A stretch of DNA of 64,000 bases from Microbispora hainanensis (GCF_036186745.1 NZ_CP108086.1:5332001-5396000); one strand, 5' to 3'. Positions 11,072 to 20,090 are shown, numbered from the stretch's first letter. Notes: a model not told the origin generated them from the sequence alone. Program-made: numbers and translations.

Positions 11072-11431
11072 ATGGTGCGAGCGATTCGGGGAGCCATTCA
11101 GGTCGACGGCAACGATCGTGACGCGATCCTCGCCGGGACGACCGAGCTGGTGACCGAGGTGATGGGGCGCAACAACCTCACGACCGACGACGTCATCAGC
11201 GTGATCTTCACGTGCACCCCCGACCTCACCGCGGAGTTCCCCGCGCTGGCCGCGCGCAAGCTCGGCTTCCACGACGTGCCCCTGCTGTGCGCGACCGAGA
11301 TCGACGTGCCCGGCGCGCTCCCTCGCGTCGTGCGGCTGATGGCCCACGTGCAGACCGACCGGCCCCGGCAGGAGATCCAGCACGTGTACCTGCGCGGCGC
11401 CGCGGCGCTGCGCGTGGACATCGCGCAGTGA
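11072..11431 (+). CDS. aroH: Chorismate mutase, AroH class
   Basis: Monofunctional chorismate mutase converting chorismate to prephenate for Phe/Tyr synthesis, 119 aa. It matches the trimeric AroH fold of Bacillus subtilis: IRGAIQVDGND at the N-terminus, FTCTPDLTAEFPALAARKLG, ATEIDVPGALPRVVRLMAHV and the C-terminal HVYLRGAAALR; the active-site Arg residues in VRAIRG and PRVVR are kept. ATG 11072 follows GAGAGGGG. tyrA, the next enzyme, follows after 157 nt. Confidence 0.95.
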   Translation: MVRAIRGAIQVDGNDRDAILAGTTELVTEVMGRNNLTTDDVISVIFTCTPDLTAEFPALAARKLGFHDVPLLCATEIDVPGALPRVVRLMAHVQTDRPRQEIQHVYLRGAAALRVDIAQ

Positions 11432-11588
11432 ACCTTTCCCTCGGGCGTCGTCCATCGGGCGACGCCCGGTAGACGTCGTCCCGGCGGGTTCGCACCGGGA
11501 CGGCGGGGCCGGTGAATCACCACAATCCACCCACAAGAGATGCGTCGCGGGACAGCGCGCCCGGGACGGCGATGGCAGGAAGAACGCG

Positions 11589-12683
11589 ATGACTCCCATC
11601 GAGGATGCCGAGATCGGCAGTGTGGTCGTTGTCGGGACGGGCCTCATCGGCACGTCGATCGCGCTGGCGCTGCGGCAGCGGGACGTGCGGGTCTTCCTGG
11701 CCGATCGGGACGCGGGAGCCGTACGGCTGGCGCGTGAGCTGGGGGCGGGGGAGGACTGGACCGGCGAGCAGCGGGTGGATCTGGCGGTCGTCGCCGTGCC
11801 GCCCCAGTTCGTCGCGCAGCAACTGCTGGATCTGCAAAAGCGTGACAGCGCCCGGTTCTACACCGACGTGGCGAGCGTGAAGGCGCTCCCGCTGGCTCAG
11901 GCCGCCCAGCTCGGCTGCGACCTGACGACGTACGTCGCGGGGCATCCGCTGGCGGGCCGCGAGCGGTCGGGCCCGGCGGCGGCCCGCGCCGACCTGTTCC
12001 TCGGCCGTCCGTGGGCGTACTGCCCGACGGACGAGGCGTCGCCGCGGGCGGTGGCCGCGGTGGAGCGGCTGATCTCACTGTGCGGCGGCAACGCCGTGCG
12101 GGTGGAGGCGGAGGAGCACGACCGTGCCGTCGCGGTCGTCTCGCACGCTCCGCACGTGACGGCGGCCGCGGTGGCGGCCCGGCTGGCGGAGGCGTCGGAG
12201 ACGGCCCTCGGGCTGTCGGGGCAGGGTGTGCGCGACGTGACCCGCATCGCCGCCAGTGACCCCGCGCTGTGGACCGGCATCCTCGCGGGCAACGCGCTGC
12301 CCGTCGCCGAGGTGCTGGAGGCGCTCGTGGCCGATCTGAGCGCCGCCGCCCGTTCGCTTCGCGCGCTGGCGGGCGACGGCGCGGCCATGGGGCAGGTGAC
12401 CGATCTCCTGTCGCGGGGTGTGCGGGGGACCGGGAGGATCCCCGGCAAGCACGGTGGTCCGGCGCGCACGTACGCGGTGGTCCAGGTGCTCATCGGCGAC
12501 CGTCCCGGCGAGCTGGCCCGCCTGGTCCAGGCCGCGGGGGAGACGGGCGTCAACATCGAGGACATCCGCCTGGAGCACGCCACCGGGCTGGAGCTCGGCG
12601 CGGCCGAGCTGTACGTCCAGCCGGAGGCGGTGCAGACGCTCACCGACGGCCTGCGCGAGCGCGGCTGGCAGCTGCCGAGCTAG
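11589..12683 (+). CDS. tyrA: Prephenate dehydrogenase with C-terminal ACT domain
   Basis: NAD-dependent oxidative decarboxylation of prephenate to 4-hydroxyphenylpyruvate for tyrosine. N-terminal Rossmann motif VVVGTGLIGTSIALAL at residues 12-27, the conserved GHPLAGRERSG and the catalytic-region HDRAVAVVSHAPH; a C-terminal ACT domain (VQVLIGDRPGELARLVQAAG, then VNIEDIRLEH) suggests amino-acid feedback control. Length 364 aa is typical. In many actinobacteria cmk and der follow directly; here they resume only at 41.9 kb. Confidence 0.95.
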   Translation: MTPIEDAEIGSVVVVGTGLIGTSIALALRQRDVRVFLADRDAGAVRLARELGAGEDWTGEQRVDLAVVAVPPQFVAQQLLDLQKRDSARFYTDVASVKALPLAQAAQLGCDLTTYVAGHPLAGRERSGPAAARADLFLGRPWAYCPTDEASPRAVAAVERLISLCGGNAVRVEAEEHDRAVAVVSHAPHVTAAAVAARLAEASETALGLSGQGVRDVTRIAASDPALWTGILAGNALPVAEVLEALVADLSAAARSLRALAGDGAAMGQVTDLLSRGVRGTGRIPGKHGGPARTYAVVQVLIGDRPGELARLVQAAGETGVNIEDIRLEHATGLELGAAELYVQPEAVQTLTDGLRERGWQLPS

Positions 12684-12694
12684 GCGCCCGGTCG

Positions 12695-13213
12695 TCAGTC
12701 GTCGGGGAGCGGCCCCGGAGACGGGTCACGCGCGGCGGGTACCGGCCCCGGCGACGGATCATGCGCGCCGGGGACCGTCCCGCGCGCCCTCGCGGCGCGG
12801 GACGGCAGGATCAGGCGGGCGGCGAGATAGAGCATCGTCCCGATGGGCGACAGCAGGACCGTCAGCAGCAGGATGGGGCTGGTCACCAGCGGGGAGATGC
12901 CCCGTTCCCGGGAGTCGAGGTAGATCCACCGCCCGACGAACAGGTCGAACCCGATGACATGGGCCCACAGGACGGCGGCGCCGTCCGGGCTGCCGAAGAA
13001 GTCGGTGAGAACGCGCAGATCCGGGCGGCTCACGGCGGCCCACAGGGCGCCGAAGCGCGGTATCACCAGCACCAGGTAGACCAGCAGCGGTGGTACGACG
13101 ATCAGTGGTGAGGACACGATCCGGTGTGTCCACGACCACGCCGGAACGAGGATCATCAATATCCAGAACGGCGTGGCGAGCGGGAACGCCAGCTCGAAGA
13201 GGGTCTCGGTCAT
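12695..13213 (-). CDS. ABA4-like family membrane protein
   Basis: Small polytopic membrane protein (172 aa) of the ABA4-like/DUF4281 family. Hydrophobic segments near residues 5-25, 35-52, 80-100 and 112-135; the family signature is the buried charged stretch HVIGFDLFVGRWIYLDSRERG with AGG-free linker before the last helix. The C-terminal 35 residues are Pro/Gly/Ala-rich with the repeated dipeptide PSPGP. In plants ABA4 relates to neoxanthin synthesis; bacterial members have no assigned role. GGAG precedes the ATG at 13213. Confidence 0.8.
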   Translation of the reverse strand: MTETLFELAFPLATPFWILMILVPAWSWTHRIVSSPLIVVPPLLVYLVLVIPRFGALWAAVSRPDLRVLTDFFGSPDGAAVLWAHVIGFDLFVGRWIYLDSRERGISPLVTSPILLLTVLLSPIGTMLYLAARLILPSRAARARGTVPGAHDPSPGPVPAARDPSPGPLPDD

Positions 13214-13236
13214 CGGCTCCTTCTGCCTGAGGAGGG

Positions 13237-13965
13237 CTACCGGTAGGTCAGGGACCCGTTCTGCCGGACGGGTTCGGAGGGGAAGGGCGGGACCCGCTTC
13301 AGCGGTACGGGCACGGGGGCCGGCACGGCGGGCTCGAAGGCCGGTGCGGCGACCTTGGCCCGGTTGACGGCGTCGAGCCGCGACACGGCGCCGAGCTTGC
13401 CAAAGATGTTGCGCAGGTGCCGCTTGACCGTGCCTTCGGTGATCGACAGCTGGACCGCGATCTGCCGGTTGCTGAGCGCGCGGGCGACCAGGGCGAGCAC
13501 CTCCTCCTCCCGTTCGGTGAGCAGAGCGGTGCGCGGCGGCTCCCCGACGGCCCTCGGCGGGCGCGACGACACGATCACCCGGTAGGAGTTGCGGTGCACG
13601 CCGCGCAGGGCCGACGTCAGGTCCTGCCAGCTCACGCCCTTGTGCAGGTAGCCCCGGGCGCCCGCGGAGAGCATCTCGTGCACGAGATGCGGGTCGTCGT
13701 GCACCGTCAGCACCACCACGGTGCTGTGCGGCGACACGTGGGCGATCTGCTTGAGCGTGTACGTGGGCGGGTGGCCCGGCATCTCGATGTCCAGCAGGAC
13801 GATGTCGGGACGGGTCGCGGCGGCCGCGGACACGACGGTCCGGGCGTCTCCGGCCTGCCCGACGACGCGGAAGTCGTGTTGCGCGCGCAGCAGTTCGCAC
13901 AGCGCCTCGCGCAGGAGCGTGTGATCGTCGGCGACGACGATCCGGATGGGATGCTCGATACTCAT
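13237..13965 (-). CDS. LuxR/NarL family response regulator
   Basis: Two-component response regulator, 242 aa. Receiver domain with acidic pocket (IVVADDHTLLREAL), phospho-acceptor Asp in VLLDIEMPG and Lys in GYLHKG; C-terminal LuxR-type HTH with LLTEREEEVLALVARALSNR and ITEGTVKRHLRNIFGKLG. It overlaps the kinase gene by one base (TGATG), so the two make one operon and almost certainly one signalling pair. The C-terminal 45 residues after the HTH are Pro/Val-rich and unusual for the family. Confidence 0.92.
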   Translation of the reverse strand: MSIEHPIRIVVADDHTLLREALCELLRAQHDFRVVGQAGDARTVVSAAAATRPDIVLLDIEMPGHPPTYTLKQIAHVSPHSTVVVLTVHDDPHLVHEMLSAGARGYLHKGVSWQDLTSALRGVHRNSYRVIVSSRPPRAVGEPPRTALLTEREEEVLALVARALSNRQIAVQLSITEGTVKRHLRNIFGKLGAVSRLDAVNRAKVAAPAFEPAVPAPVPVPLKRVPPFPSEPVRQNGSLTYR

Positions 13966-14960
13966 CAGCGCCCTCCGAGCGGCACGGAGATGTGGATTCG
14001 CGTTCCCGCGGACGGATGGCTGCTCATGCGGAACTCGCCTTCGAGCAACTCGGTGCGCTCGCGCATGGAGGCGAAGCCGCCGCTCCGCCAGGACCGGCCG
14101 GGGTCCAGTCCTGTCCCGTCGTCCTGGACGACGGCCACCACCTTCTCCGGCAGGATCTCGGCGTGTGCGCTCACTCCCTCCGCCCCGGCATGGGTGAGCG
14201 CGTTACGCAGGGCTTCCCTGATGATCGCCAGCAGTTCCGCGCGCACCTCGTCGGGAAGGCGGGACTCCTCCCCGCGTACGGACACCTGGAGGTTCACCCC
14301 CGGTGGTTTGACGGCCTCCCCGAACGCCCGCAGCGAGCTTTCGAGGCCGACGTCGTGCGGGCACGACCGAAGGCCCCGCATCACGCGCCGGACCGTCTCC
14401 CAGGCGTCGTTCAGAGCCTGGCGCAACCCGCGCAGGTCGTCGCGTCCCTCCGGAGTGTCACGGCGCAGTTCGTAGAGGTCCAGGCGGCGCAGCGCGAGAC
14501 TGACGCTGCTGCCCACCCAGTCGTGCACGTCCCGGGCGATGGCCTTGCGGATCCGCTCCGGGGTCTCCACCTCGTCGGCGAAGCTGCCCACCCGGGCGAG
14601 GATCGCCCGGTTGAGGGTGGGCAGGACGCGGCGGGCCAGCCGTTCCCGGTCCGGGGCCGCCCCCGCGGCCTCGGCGAGATGGTCGGCCACCGTCTGGAAC
14701 AGCTCCGCCCACGCGAGGGTCGCCGCCGCGAGACCGACCTCCCGGACGGCCGGCCCCGGCGGTTCCGGCGTGGCCGGTGTCGCGTCACCGCCGACGGATG
14801 CCGCGCAGATCTTCAGGAGGGCCCGCGTCTGCCTGCGCCACTCCTGCCAGACCAGGGGATCCTGGACGACGGGACTGGCCAGCGCCCGCAGGCGGCTTTC
14901 GTACGAGTGAAGTAACGCCGGACTCCGTATGAGCAGCTCCGGCGACACGTATTCCGTCAT
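13965..14960 (-). CDS. Cytoplasmic HisKA_3 sensor histidine kinase (TTA codon)
   Basis: Sensor kinase of 331 aa without membrane segments, so it senses a cytosolic cue or works with a partner. The HisKA_3 phosphorylation site is in RDVHDWVGSSVSLALRRLDL; the ATPase domain has REALRNALTHAGA, VQDDGTGLDPG and a degenerate G2 region (SGGFASMRERTELLEG). The N-terminal 150 residues do not match a sensor domain that I recognise. Codon 16 (14913-14915) is TTA, rare in such GC-rich genomes and in Streptomyces a mark of bldA control. Partner of the LuxR regulator downstream. Confidence 0.88.
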   Translation of the reverse strand: MTEYVSPELLIRSPALLHSYESRLRALASPVVQDPLVWQEWRRQTRALLKICAASVGGDATPATPEPPGPAVREVGLAAATLAWAELFQTVADHLAEAAGAAPDRERLARRVLPTLNRAILARVGSFADEVETPERIRKAIARDVHDWVGSSVSLALRRLDLYELRRDTPEGRDDLRGLRQALNDAWETVRRVMRGLRSCPHDVGLESSLRAFGEAVKPPGVNLQVSVRGEESRLPDEVRAELLAIIREALRNALTHAGAEGVSAHAEILPEKVVAVVQDDGTGLDPGRSWRSGGFASMRERTELLEGEFRMSSHPSAGTRIHISVPLGGR

Positions 14961-15210
14961 ACTCGATCCCCCGCACCTTGTTCACCCCCGCCTTGTCCAC
15001 GGACCAGAAGGGGGTCCGCGTTACGACCACATGGTGCCAGCCGGCGAAAACCACCAGCCTTGATCTCCCCAATTATCCGGATATTTCGCCTTTCAAGGCA
15101 ACGCCCAGGGGATTACTTTCTGCGGGTATGACAGATAGTAGAGAAAGCTGTTATGTTTTCGAACGCGATTCGAGTGGTGTTAGTGGAACGGGCTATTCTG
15201 TAATTCTCAA
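14961..15210. promoter_or_regulatory. AT-rich intergenic promoter region upstream of the kinase operon
   Basis: About 250 nt between the kinase start and the aldo/keto reductase stop, clearly richer in A+T than its surroundings. It contains the perfect palindrome TATCCGGATA at 15074-15083 and AT-rich runs near 15120-15200. It must carry the promoter of the leftward kinase/regulator operon, but I could not assign -35 and -10 boxes with confidence. Confidence 0.35.
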
Positions 15211-16239
15211 CTATCTCCGCCGCAGCGCGGCGTCGGCCGGCTCAGGGTGCTGCCAGCCCTCGTCGTGCGGGTTGAGCGTGACGCCCGGCGGGACGATCCT
15301 GTCGATCTCGTCGAGCACCTCGTCGTCCAGGTCGATCGACACCGCGCCGAGCTGGGTGTCAAGGTGCTCCACAGTACGCGGGCCGATGATGACCGACGTG
15401 ACCGCTGGATGCCGGAGCGCGAAGGCGAGGGCGAGGCCGACGAGGCTGAGCCCGGCGCGCTCGGCCAGCAGGGCCAGCTCCTCGACCGCGTCGAGCTTGC
15501 GCTGGTTGGCCGGCAGCTCCATGTCGTACCTGCCGGGCACCACGAAGCTGCGCATGCTGAACGGAAGCTCCTGGTTCTTGCGATACCGGCCGGTGAGCCA
15601 GCCGCCGGCGAGCGGGCTCCAGGTCAGCACGCCCAGCCGGTGCTGCCGGCAGACCGGCAGAACGTCACGTTCGATCCCCCGGGCAAGGATCGAGTAGGGC
15701 GCCTGCTCGGCGGAGAAGCGTTCCCGGCACCCGCGGGCGGCCACGTACTGCGCCTCGACGATCATGTACGCCGGGAACGTGGATGTGCCGAAATATCGGA
15801 TCTTGCCAGCTCTGACCAAATCTGTCAGGGCGCCCAATGTGTCGTCGATATCCGTGGACGGATCGGGACGGTGTATCTGGTAGAGGTCGATCCAGTCGGT
15901 GCCGAGCCGGCGCAGGCTGTTGTCGACCTCCTGCATGATCCACCGGCGGGAGTTGCCCCGCATGTTGGGGTCGGCGCCCATCGGGAAGTGGCACTTGGTC
16001 GCGAGGACCACCCGGTCGCGCACCCCGCCCTGCGCGAGGGCCTTGCCGACGATCTCCTCCGACTCTCCGGCCGAGTAGTTGTCGGAGGTGTCGATGAAGT
16101 TGACGCCGCTCTCGATCGCGCGGTGAATGATCTTTATCGAGTCGTCGTGGTCGGGGTTGCCCCACGACCCGAACATCATCGCGCCCAGGCACAACCGGCT
16201 CACCGAGACACCGGTCCGGCCGAGCACCTCGTACTGCAT
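15211..16239 (-). CDS. Aldo/keto reductase
   Basis: NADPH-dependent oxidoreductase of 342 aa with the (beta/alpha)8 AKR fold. Catalytic tetrad visible: Asp and Tyr in FIDTSDNYSAGESEEIVGKA, Lys in VVLATKCHF, and His in DLYQIHRPD; the cofactor-binding part contains ALRHPAVTSVIIGPRTVEHL. Start 16239 (MQYEVLGRTGVSVSRLCLGA) has GGGAG 6 nt upstream and matches family N-termini. Monocistronic, with the AT-rich element at 16474-16498 about 240 nt upstream. Substrate unknown; as part of the accessory region it may tailor the acyl product. Confidence 0.9.
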   Translation of the reverse strand: MQYEVLGRTGVSVSRLCLGAMMFGSWGNPDHDDSIKIIHRAIESGVNFIDTSDNYSAGESEEIVGKALAQGGVRDRVVLATKCHFPMGADPNMRGNSRRWIMQEVDNSLRRLGTDWIDLYQIHRPDPSTDIDDTLGALTDLVRAGKIRYFGTSTFPAYMIVEAQYVAARGCRERFSAEQAPYSILARGIERDVLPVCRQHRLGVLTWSPLAGGWLTGRYRKNQELPFSMRSFVVPGRYDMELPANQRKLDAVEELALLAERAGLSLVGLALAFALRHPAVTSVIIGPRTVEHLDTQLGAVSIDLDDEVLDEIDRIVPPGVTLNPHDEGWQHPEPADAALRRR

Positions 16240-16362
16240 GCGTTCTCCCTCGTGTCGGGGGTCGGAAGGCCGCGGGCGCCGGGGAGGCGGCCGGGGGCGC
16301 GCGTACTCCTGTCGCGGCGGACACGGCGGACGGCGGGACCCGGGCGCACGTCGCGGGCGGCC

Positions 16363-16401
16363 CCGAACGGCGGCTCCGAACGGCGGCTCCGAACGGCGGC
16401 T
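16363..16401. repeat. 13-bp tandem repeat, 3 copies
   Basis: Three exact head-to-tail copies of CCGAACGGCGGCT between the aldo/keto reductase start and its probable distal promoter. No coding role is evident; it may be a slippage-prone leader segment. Confidence 0.85.
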
Positions 16402-16473
16402 CCGCATGGCGGGTGCGGCCGGCCGGGCGAACGCGTCGCCTCCGCCGAAAGTGGCGATGTGCCGTGAATAGCC

Positions 16474-16498
16474 GATAGCTATGCTATCCACTATCCAT
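16474..16498. promoter_or_regulatory. Candidate operator: palindrome plus TGGATAG direct repeats
   Basis: GATAGC-TAT-GCTATC at 16474-16488 is a perfect inverted repeat, and CTATCCACTATCCAT at 16484-16498 (two tandem TGGATAG heptamers on the minus strand) recurs exactly at 25235-25249 between the MMPL and MFS genes. Such AT-rich exact repeats are unlikely by chance in this GC-rich sequence. Placed upstream of the aldo/keto reductase, it is a candidate binding site for one of the local regulators (MerR at 26760 or SARP at 28468). Confidence 0.55.
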
Positions 16499-16530
16499 TT
16501 GACGGACAAGAGTGAGCCGTGTCACATCCC

Positions 16531-17616
16531 CTATGAGACCGGCGGCCGGGGTCGGGTGGCCGGCGCCGGTACGGCGACCACGCAGGCCGCGTCGGGGACG
16601 GCCAGCGGTGCGCCCAGGGCGCCGAGCAGGCCGGTGCCGGCGTCGGCGGACAGGGCGGTCAGCGTCCCCGCCATCTGGCTGGCGACGTACACGACCGAGC
16701 CCGAGGGGTCGATCAGCAGGTCCCACGGCAGCGTGGTGAACGGGTCGCCGAACCGGTGCTCTCCGACCCGCTTCAGCAGGGCGCCCGCGGCGCCGGTCTC
16801 GAAGACCGCCACGCTCTCATGGCCCCGGTTGGCCACGTAGACATACCGGCCGTCGGCCGTCGTCACGACGGCGGAGGGGGCGATCCATCCGTCCGCCTCG
16901 TCGGGCACCGTACGCACCGAGCCGAGAGGGCGCAGGGTCCCCGAGGCGTCGAACTCGCACACCACGACGACCGGCCGGAGCTCGCCGACCACGTACACGT
17001 ACCGGCCCGAGGGGTGGAAGACGAGGTGGCGGGGCCCGACACCCTCGCCGACGTGGGTCCGTCCCGCGGCGGTGAGATGTCCGTCCGGCGCGGAGTATCG
17101 GTAGACGTGGACGTGGTCGTCGCCCTTGTCGGGCACCAGTACGAACGTTCCCGTCTGATCGGTCGCCGTCATGTGCGGGTGCGGACCCGCCTGGTTGACC
17201 GGATCCGGGCCCTTCCCGGTGTGGCGTACGACGTCGGCGGGCGGCCCGATGAGCTCGCCGGACTCGACGGGGAACACGACGACCTCGCCCGAGTCGTGGT
17301 TGGCGGCGAACAGGTGCCGTCCCGACGGGTGCAGGGACAGGTGGACGGTGCCGGCGCCCAGGGCAGGCCGCTCGGCCAGGTGCTCCAGGGAGCCGCCCCG
17401 CCCGACGCGCAGGACGTGCACGCGGCCCTCCGGCACGTTGGAGGCCACGTAGAGCGTCCGCCCGGAGGGGGACGGCAGCAGGTGGAAGGGGTTGGGGATG
17501 TCGGTGAACGTGCCGGTGAGCACCAGCTCACCTGTCGTGGGATCGGACATCACGGCGCGCACGCCCCTGGCGAGGGTCTCGGTCCAGGAGTAGCCGCCGA
17601 CGAACAGTTGCATCAC
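16531..17616 (-). CDS. Lactonase-family seven-bladed beta-propeller protein
   Basis: Protein of 361 aa resembling the 6-phosphogluconolactonase/YncE-type propeller (lactonase family). Repeated blade motifs are visible: LLPSPSGRTLYVASN, LSLHPSGRHLFAANH, LVFHPSGRYVYVVGE and VVTTADGRYVYVANR, plus GPHPHMTATDQTG, a conserved family region. No signal peptide, so cytosolic. Start is GTG 17616 (GGAAGG 7 nt upstream), immediately followed by ATG. It could hydrolyse a lactone product or intermediate of the neighbouring cluster, but sugar lactone metabolism is equally possible. Confidence 0.82.
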   Translation of the reverse strand: MMQLFVGGYSWTETLARGVRAVMSDPTTGELVLTGTFTDIPNPFHLLPSPSGRTLYVASNVPEGRVHVLRVGRGGSLEHLAERPALGAGTVHLSLHPSGRHLFAANHDSGEVVVFPVESGELIGPPADVVRHTGKGPDPVNQAGPHPHMTATDQTGTFVLVPDKGDDHVHVYRYSAPDGHLTAAGRTHVGEGVGPRHLVFHPSGRYVYVVGELRPVVVVCEFDASGTLRPLGSVRTVPDEADGWIAPSAVVTTADGRYVYVANRGHESVAVFETGAAGALLKRVGEHRFGDPFTTLPWDLLIDPSGSVVYVASQMAGTLTALSADAGTGLLGALGAPLAVPDAACVVAVPAPATRPRPPVS

Positions 17617-18222
17617 AGCCGCGCCTTCCTCGTCGCATCGGTCGCAGTCGCCGCTCTGGGCGGGGCCCGCCGATCCGCCGGACGGCCACCGGGCAGGATC
17701 GCGACCGCCGGCGGCGCGGCATGCGGCTCCTTTGGGGGAGGAGCCGAGCCGTTTCCCGACTTTATCGGAATTAGCCTTATCTGCGCAGATGACGAGATGT
17801 CACTTGGGGGGTAATGGATGTTTCGAAAGGAGTAGGCCCCCCGGAGCCGGCTCCGGGTCACCGCCGATCCAGGATGGGAGGAGCGAGGGACTCCGGGATC
17901 GCCGGAGCCCCTCTGTTTTCCCCTCAAGTCCCGAGGTGGACGGCCGTCCCCCCGGGAGTCCTGTCGCGGCGGGGCCGGGGAACACGCCACCCGGCGTGGC
18001 CGGCTCACCCTGCTCACCTGGCTCATCCGGCGCGCGCGGCGCCGGCGGCGCGTGGGAAAGCCGGCCCGCCGCCGATCGCGATCTCATCATTCGGAACGGC
18101 CGCGGACCATGTCACCTAAGACATACGGCCGGTGCCTCCTAGGGGTGACTCTCCTTTGCCCCGGCGGCCCTTGTTGGAATCATTCGGGCAAATGCGGAGT
18201 GACTGATGAAAGGCCTTCGCGC
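17617..18222. other. 606-nt intergenic region with palindromes and an orphan terminator
   Basis: No convincing gene here. It holds the palindrome ATCTGCGCAGAT (17779-17790), the 16-bp palindrome at 17841-17856 centred on GAGCCGGCTC, and a rho-independent-type hairpin on the + strand (listed separately). The left part must promote the leftward lactonase gene and the right part the carboxylase operon. A + strand transcript ending at 17920 has no visible coding sequence, so it may be a leader, attenuator or small RNA. Confidence 0.4.
17885..17920 (+). terminator. Intrinsic terminator-like hairpin (orphan)
   Basis: GAGGGACTCCGG pairs with CCGGAGCCCCTC (12-bp stem, one mismatch, 5-nt loop) and is followed by TGTTTTC. 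T-tailed hairpins are uncommon in this genome type. The T-run places it on the + strand, about 300 nt before the acyl-CoA carboxylase operon, with no + strand gene in front of it. Confidence 0.6.
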
Positions 18223-19818
18223 ATGACATTGCTTGACGACAGAAACGCCGTGACCGAGGCGCCGCCGGACTCCATGGAGGGCAGGCTCGCAGAGCTCGAC
18301 CGGATGCGCAGGCGGCTGGCCGAGGGGCCGGGCGCGGGCGCGACGGAGGCGCAGCACGCCCGTGGCAAGCTCACCGTACGCGAGCGCCTGGATATCCTGC
18401 TCGACCCCGGCTCGTTCACGGAGATCGAGGGCTTTCGCCGCCACCGCGCGACGGGCTTCGGCATGGAGCGGCGCCGGCCGCACGGCGACGGCGTGGTGAC
18501 CGGCTGGGGCACGATCGACGGCCGCCGGGTCTTCGTCTACGCCCACGACTTCCGGGTCTTCGGCGGCTCGCTCGGCGAGGCGCACGCCCAGAAGATCCAC
18601 AAGGTGATGGACCTGGCCTACGCCGCCCGGGCGCCCCTGATCAGCCTCAACGACGGCGCCGGCGCCCGCATCCAGGAGGGCGTGACCGGCCTCGCGGGCT
18701 ACGGCGGCATCTTCCAGCGGACCGTCCGGGCGTCGGGCGTGATTCCGCAGATCAGCGTGATGCTCGGCCCCTGCGCGGGCGGCGCGTCGTACGCCCCCGC
18801 GCTCACCGATGTGGTGTTCATGGTGCGGGACACCTCGCAGATGTTCATCACCGGTCCCGACGTCGTGGAGGCCGTGACCGGCGAGCGGATCAGCCAGGAG
18901 GGCCTCGGGGGCGCCGACGTGCACGCCACGAGGTCGGGCGTGGCGACCTTCGTGCACGAGGACGAGGCGAGCTGTCTCGAAGACGTGCGATACCTGGTCT
19001 CGCTGCTGCCCGCCAGCAACCTGGAGACCCCGCCGGTGGAGTTCACCGCCGATTCGGCCGACCGGCGCTGTGAGGCGCTGATCGACATCGTGCCCGCCGA
19101 CCCCGGACGGCCCTACGACATGCGGGAGGTCATCGCCGAGGTCGTCGACGACGGCGAGTTCCTCGAGTTCTCCGAGCGGTGGGCCGCCAACGTGATCTGC
19201 GCGCTGGCCCGGCTGGACGGCCACGTGGTGGGCGTCATCGCCAACCAGCCGCTGTCCATGGCGGGCGTGCTCGACATCCACGCCTCGGAGAAGGCGGCGC
19301 GCTTCGTGCAGATGTGCGACGCGTTCAACATCCCGTTGGTCACGTTCGTCGACGTGCCGGGCTTCCTGCCGGGCACCGACCAGGAACACGGCGGGGTGAT
19401 CCGGCACGGCGCGAAGCTCCTGCACGCCTACTGCGCCGCCACGGTGCCCCGCGTCCAGGTGATCGTCAGGAAGGCGTACGGCGGCGCCTACATCGTCATG
19501 GACTCCCGTTCCATCGGCGCCGACCTGTCGTTCGCCTGGCCGACCAACGAGATCGCCGTCATGGGCGCGGACGCCGCCGCGAACGTCATCTTCCGCAAGG
19601 AGATCGCCGCCTCCGCAGACCCCGAGACCACCCGCGCGAAGCTCGTCGGGGAATACCGCGCGGAGCTCATGCACCCCTACTACGCGGTCGAGCGCGGTCT
19701 GGTCGACGACGTGATCGACCCGAGGGACACCAGGAAGGTCCTCGCGGGCGCGCTGGCCACGCTCCGCGGCAAACAGGCCGTGCTGCCGCATCGCAAGCAC
19801 GCCAACCCCCCGGCATGA
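18223..19818 (+). CDS. Acyl-CoA carboxylase carboxyltransferase (beta) subunit
   Basis: Transfers CO2 from carboxybiotin to an acyl-CoA, making malonyl-CoA or methylmalonyl-CoA; 531 aa as expected for AccB/PccB proteins. N-terminal crotonase-like half with KLTVRERLDILLDPGSFTE and the oxyanion-hole GGSLGEAHAQKI / GPCAGGASYAPALTD; C-terminal half with GFLPGTDQEHGG and RKAYGGAYIVMDSR. Ile424 in GGAYIVM corresponds to the specificity residue that is Asp in propionyl-CoA and Ile in acetyl-CoA carboxylases of Streptomyces, so malonyl-CoA production is favoured. ATG 18223 chosen for fit to family length. Operon with accE and accA. Confidence 0.92.
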   Translation: MTLLDDRNAVTEAPPDSMEGRLAELDRMRRRLAEGPGAGATEAQHARGKLTVRERLDILLDPGSFTEIEGFRRHRATGFGMERRRPHGDGVVTGWGTIDGRRVFVYAHDFRVFGGSLGEAHAQKIHKVMDLAYAARAPLISLNDGAGARIQEGVTGLAGYGGIFQRTVRASGVIPQISVMLGPCAGGASYAPALTDVVFMVRDTSQMFITGPDVVEAVTGERISQEGLGGADVHATRSGVATFVHEDEASCLEDVRYLVSLLPASNLETPPVEFTADSADRRCEALIDIVPADPGRPYDMREVIAEVVDDGEFLEFSERWAANVICALARLDGHVVGVIANQPLSMAGVLDIHASEKAARFVQMCDAFNIPLVTFVDVPGFLPGTDQEHGGVIRHGAKLLHAYCAATVPRVQVIVRKAYGGAYIVMDSRSIGADLSFAWPTNEIAVMGADAAANVIFRKEIAASADPETTRAKLVGEYRAELMHPYYAVERGLVDDVIDPRDTRKVLAGALATLRGKQAVLPHRKHANPPA

Positions 19819-19997
19819 CGGCCCGGGAACCGGCGCGGACGCCGGTGGCCGTCGTGCGTGGGGCGCCGACCGACGAGCAGCTCGCGGCCGTGCTGGCCGT
19901 GCTGTCGGCGGCGTCCGGAGCCCGGGGGACCGGGACGCCCCCGCCCCTGGTCCCCCGCCCCCGGTGGTCGGTGGAGTCCGTATGGCGGCCGGCGTGA
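19815..19997 (+). CDS. Acyl-CoA carboxylase epsilon subunit
   Basis: Small subunit of 60 aa found only in actinobacterial acyl-CoA carboxylases, where it tightens the alpha-beta complex. The start ATG overlaps the beta-subunit stop (ATGA). Family pattern: VVRGAPTDEQLAAVLAVLSA followed by a Pro-rich stretch and a C-terminal W-rich end (RPRWSVESVWRPA). Too small for many gene callers. Its presence shows the complex is a multi-subunit actinobacterial type. Confidence 0.85.
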   Translation: MTAREPARTPVAVVRGAPTDEQLAAVLAVLSAASGARGTGTPPPLVPRPRWSVESVWRPA

Positions 19998-20090
19998 TGC
20001 GCGGGGGCCGCCCCGCGCGGGGGCCGTACGAAGTCGTGGGAGCAGGCGTGGCGGCCGCGGGAGACGCCCCGGCCGCGCGGAGGAGGAACG

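Noticed and set aside
17814..18119. 101-codon frame starting ATGGATGTTTCG before the carboxylase operon
   Set aside because: It runs through the terminator hairpin, has no homology that I recognise and becomes Pro/Arg-rich; no proper ribosome site.
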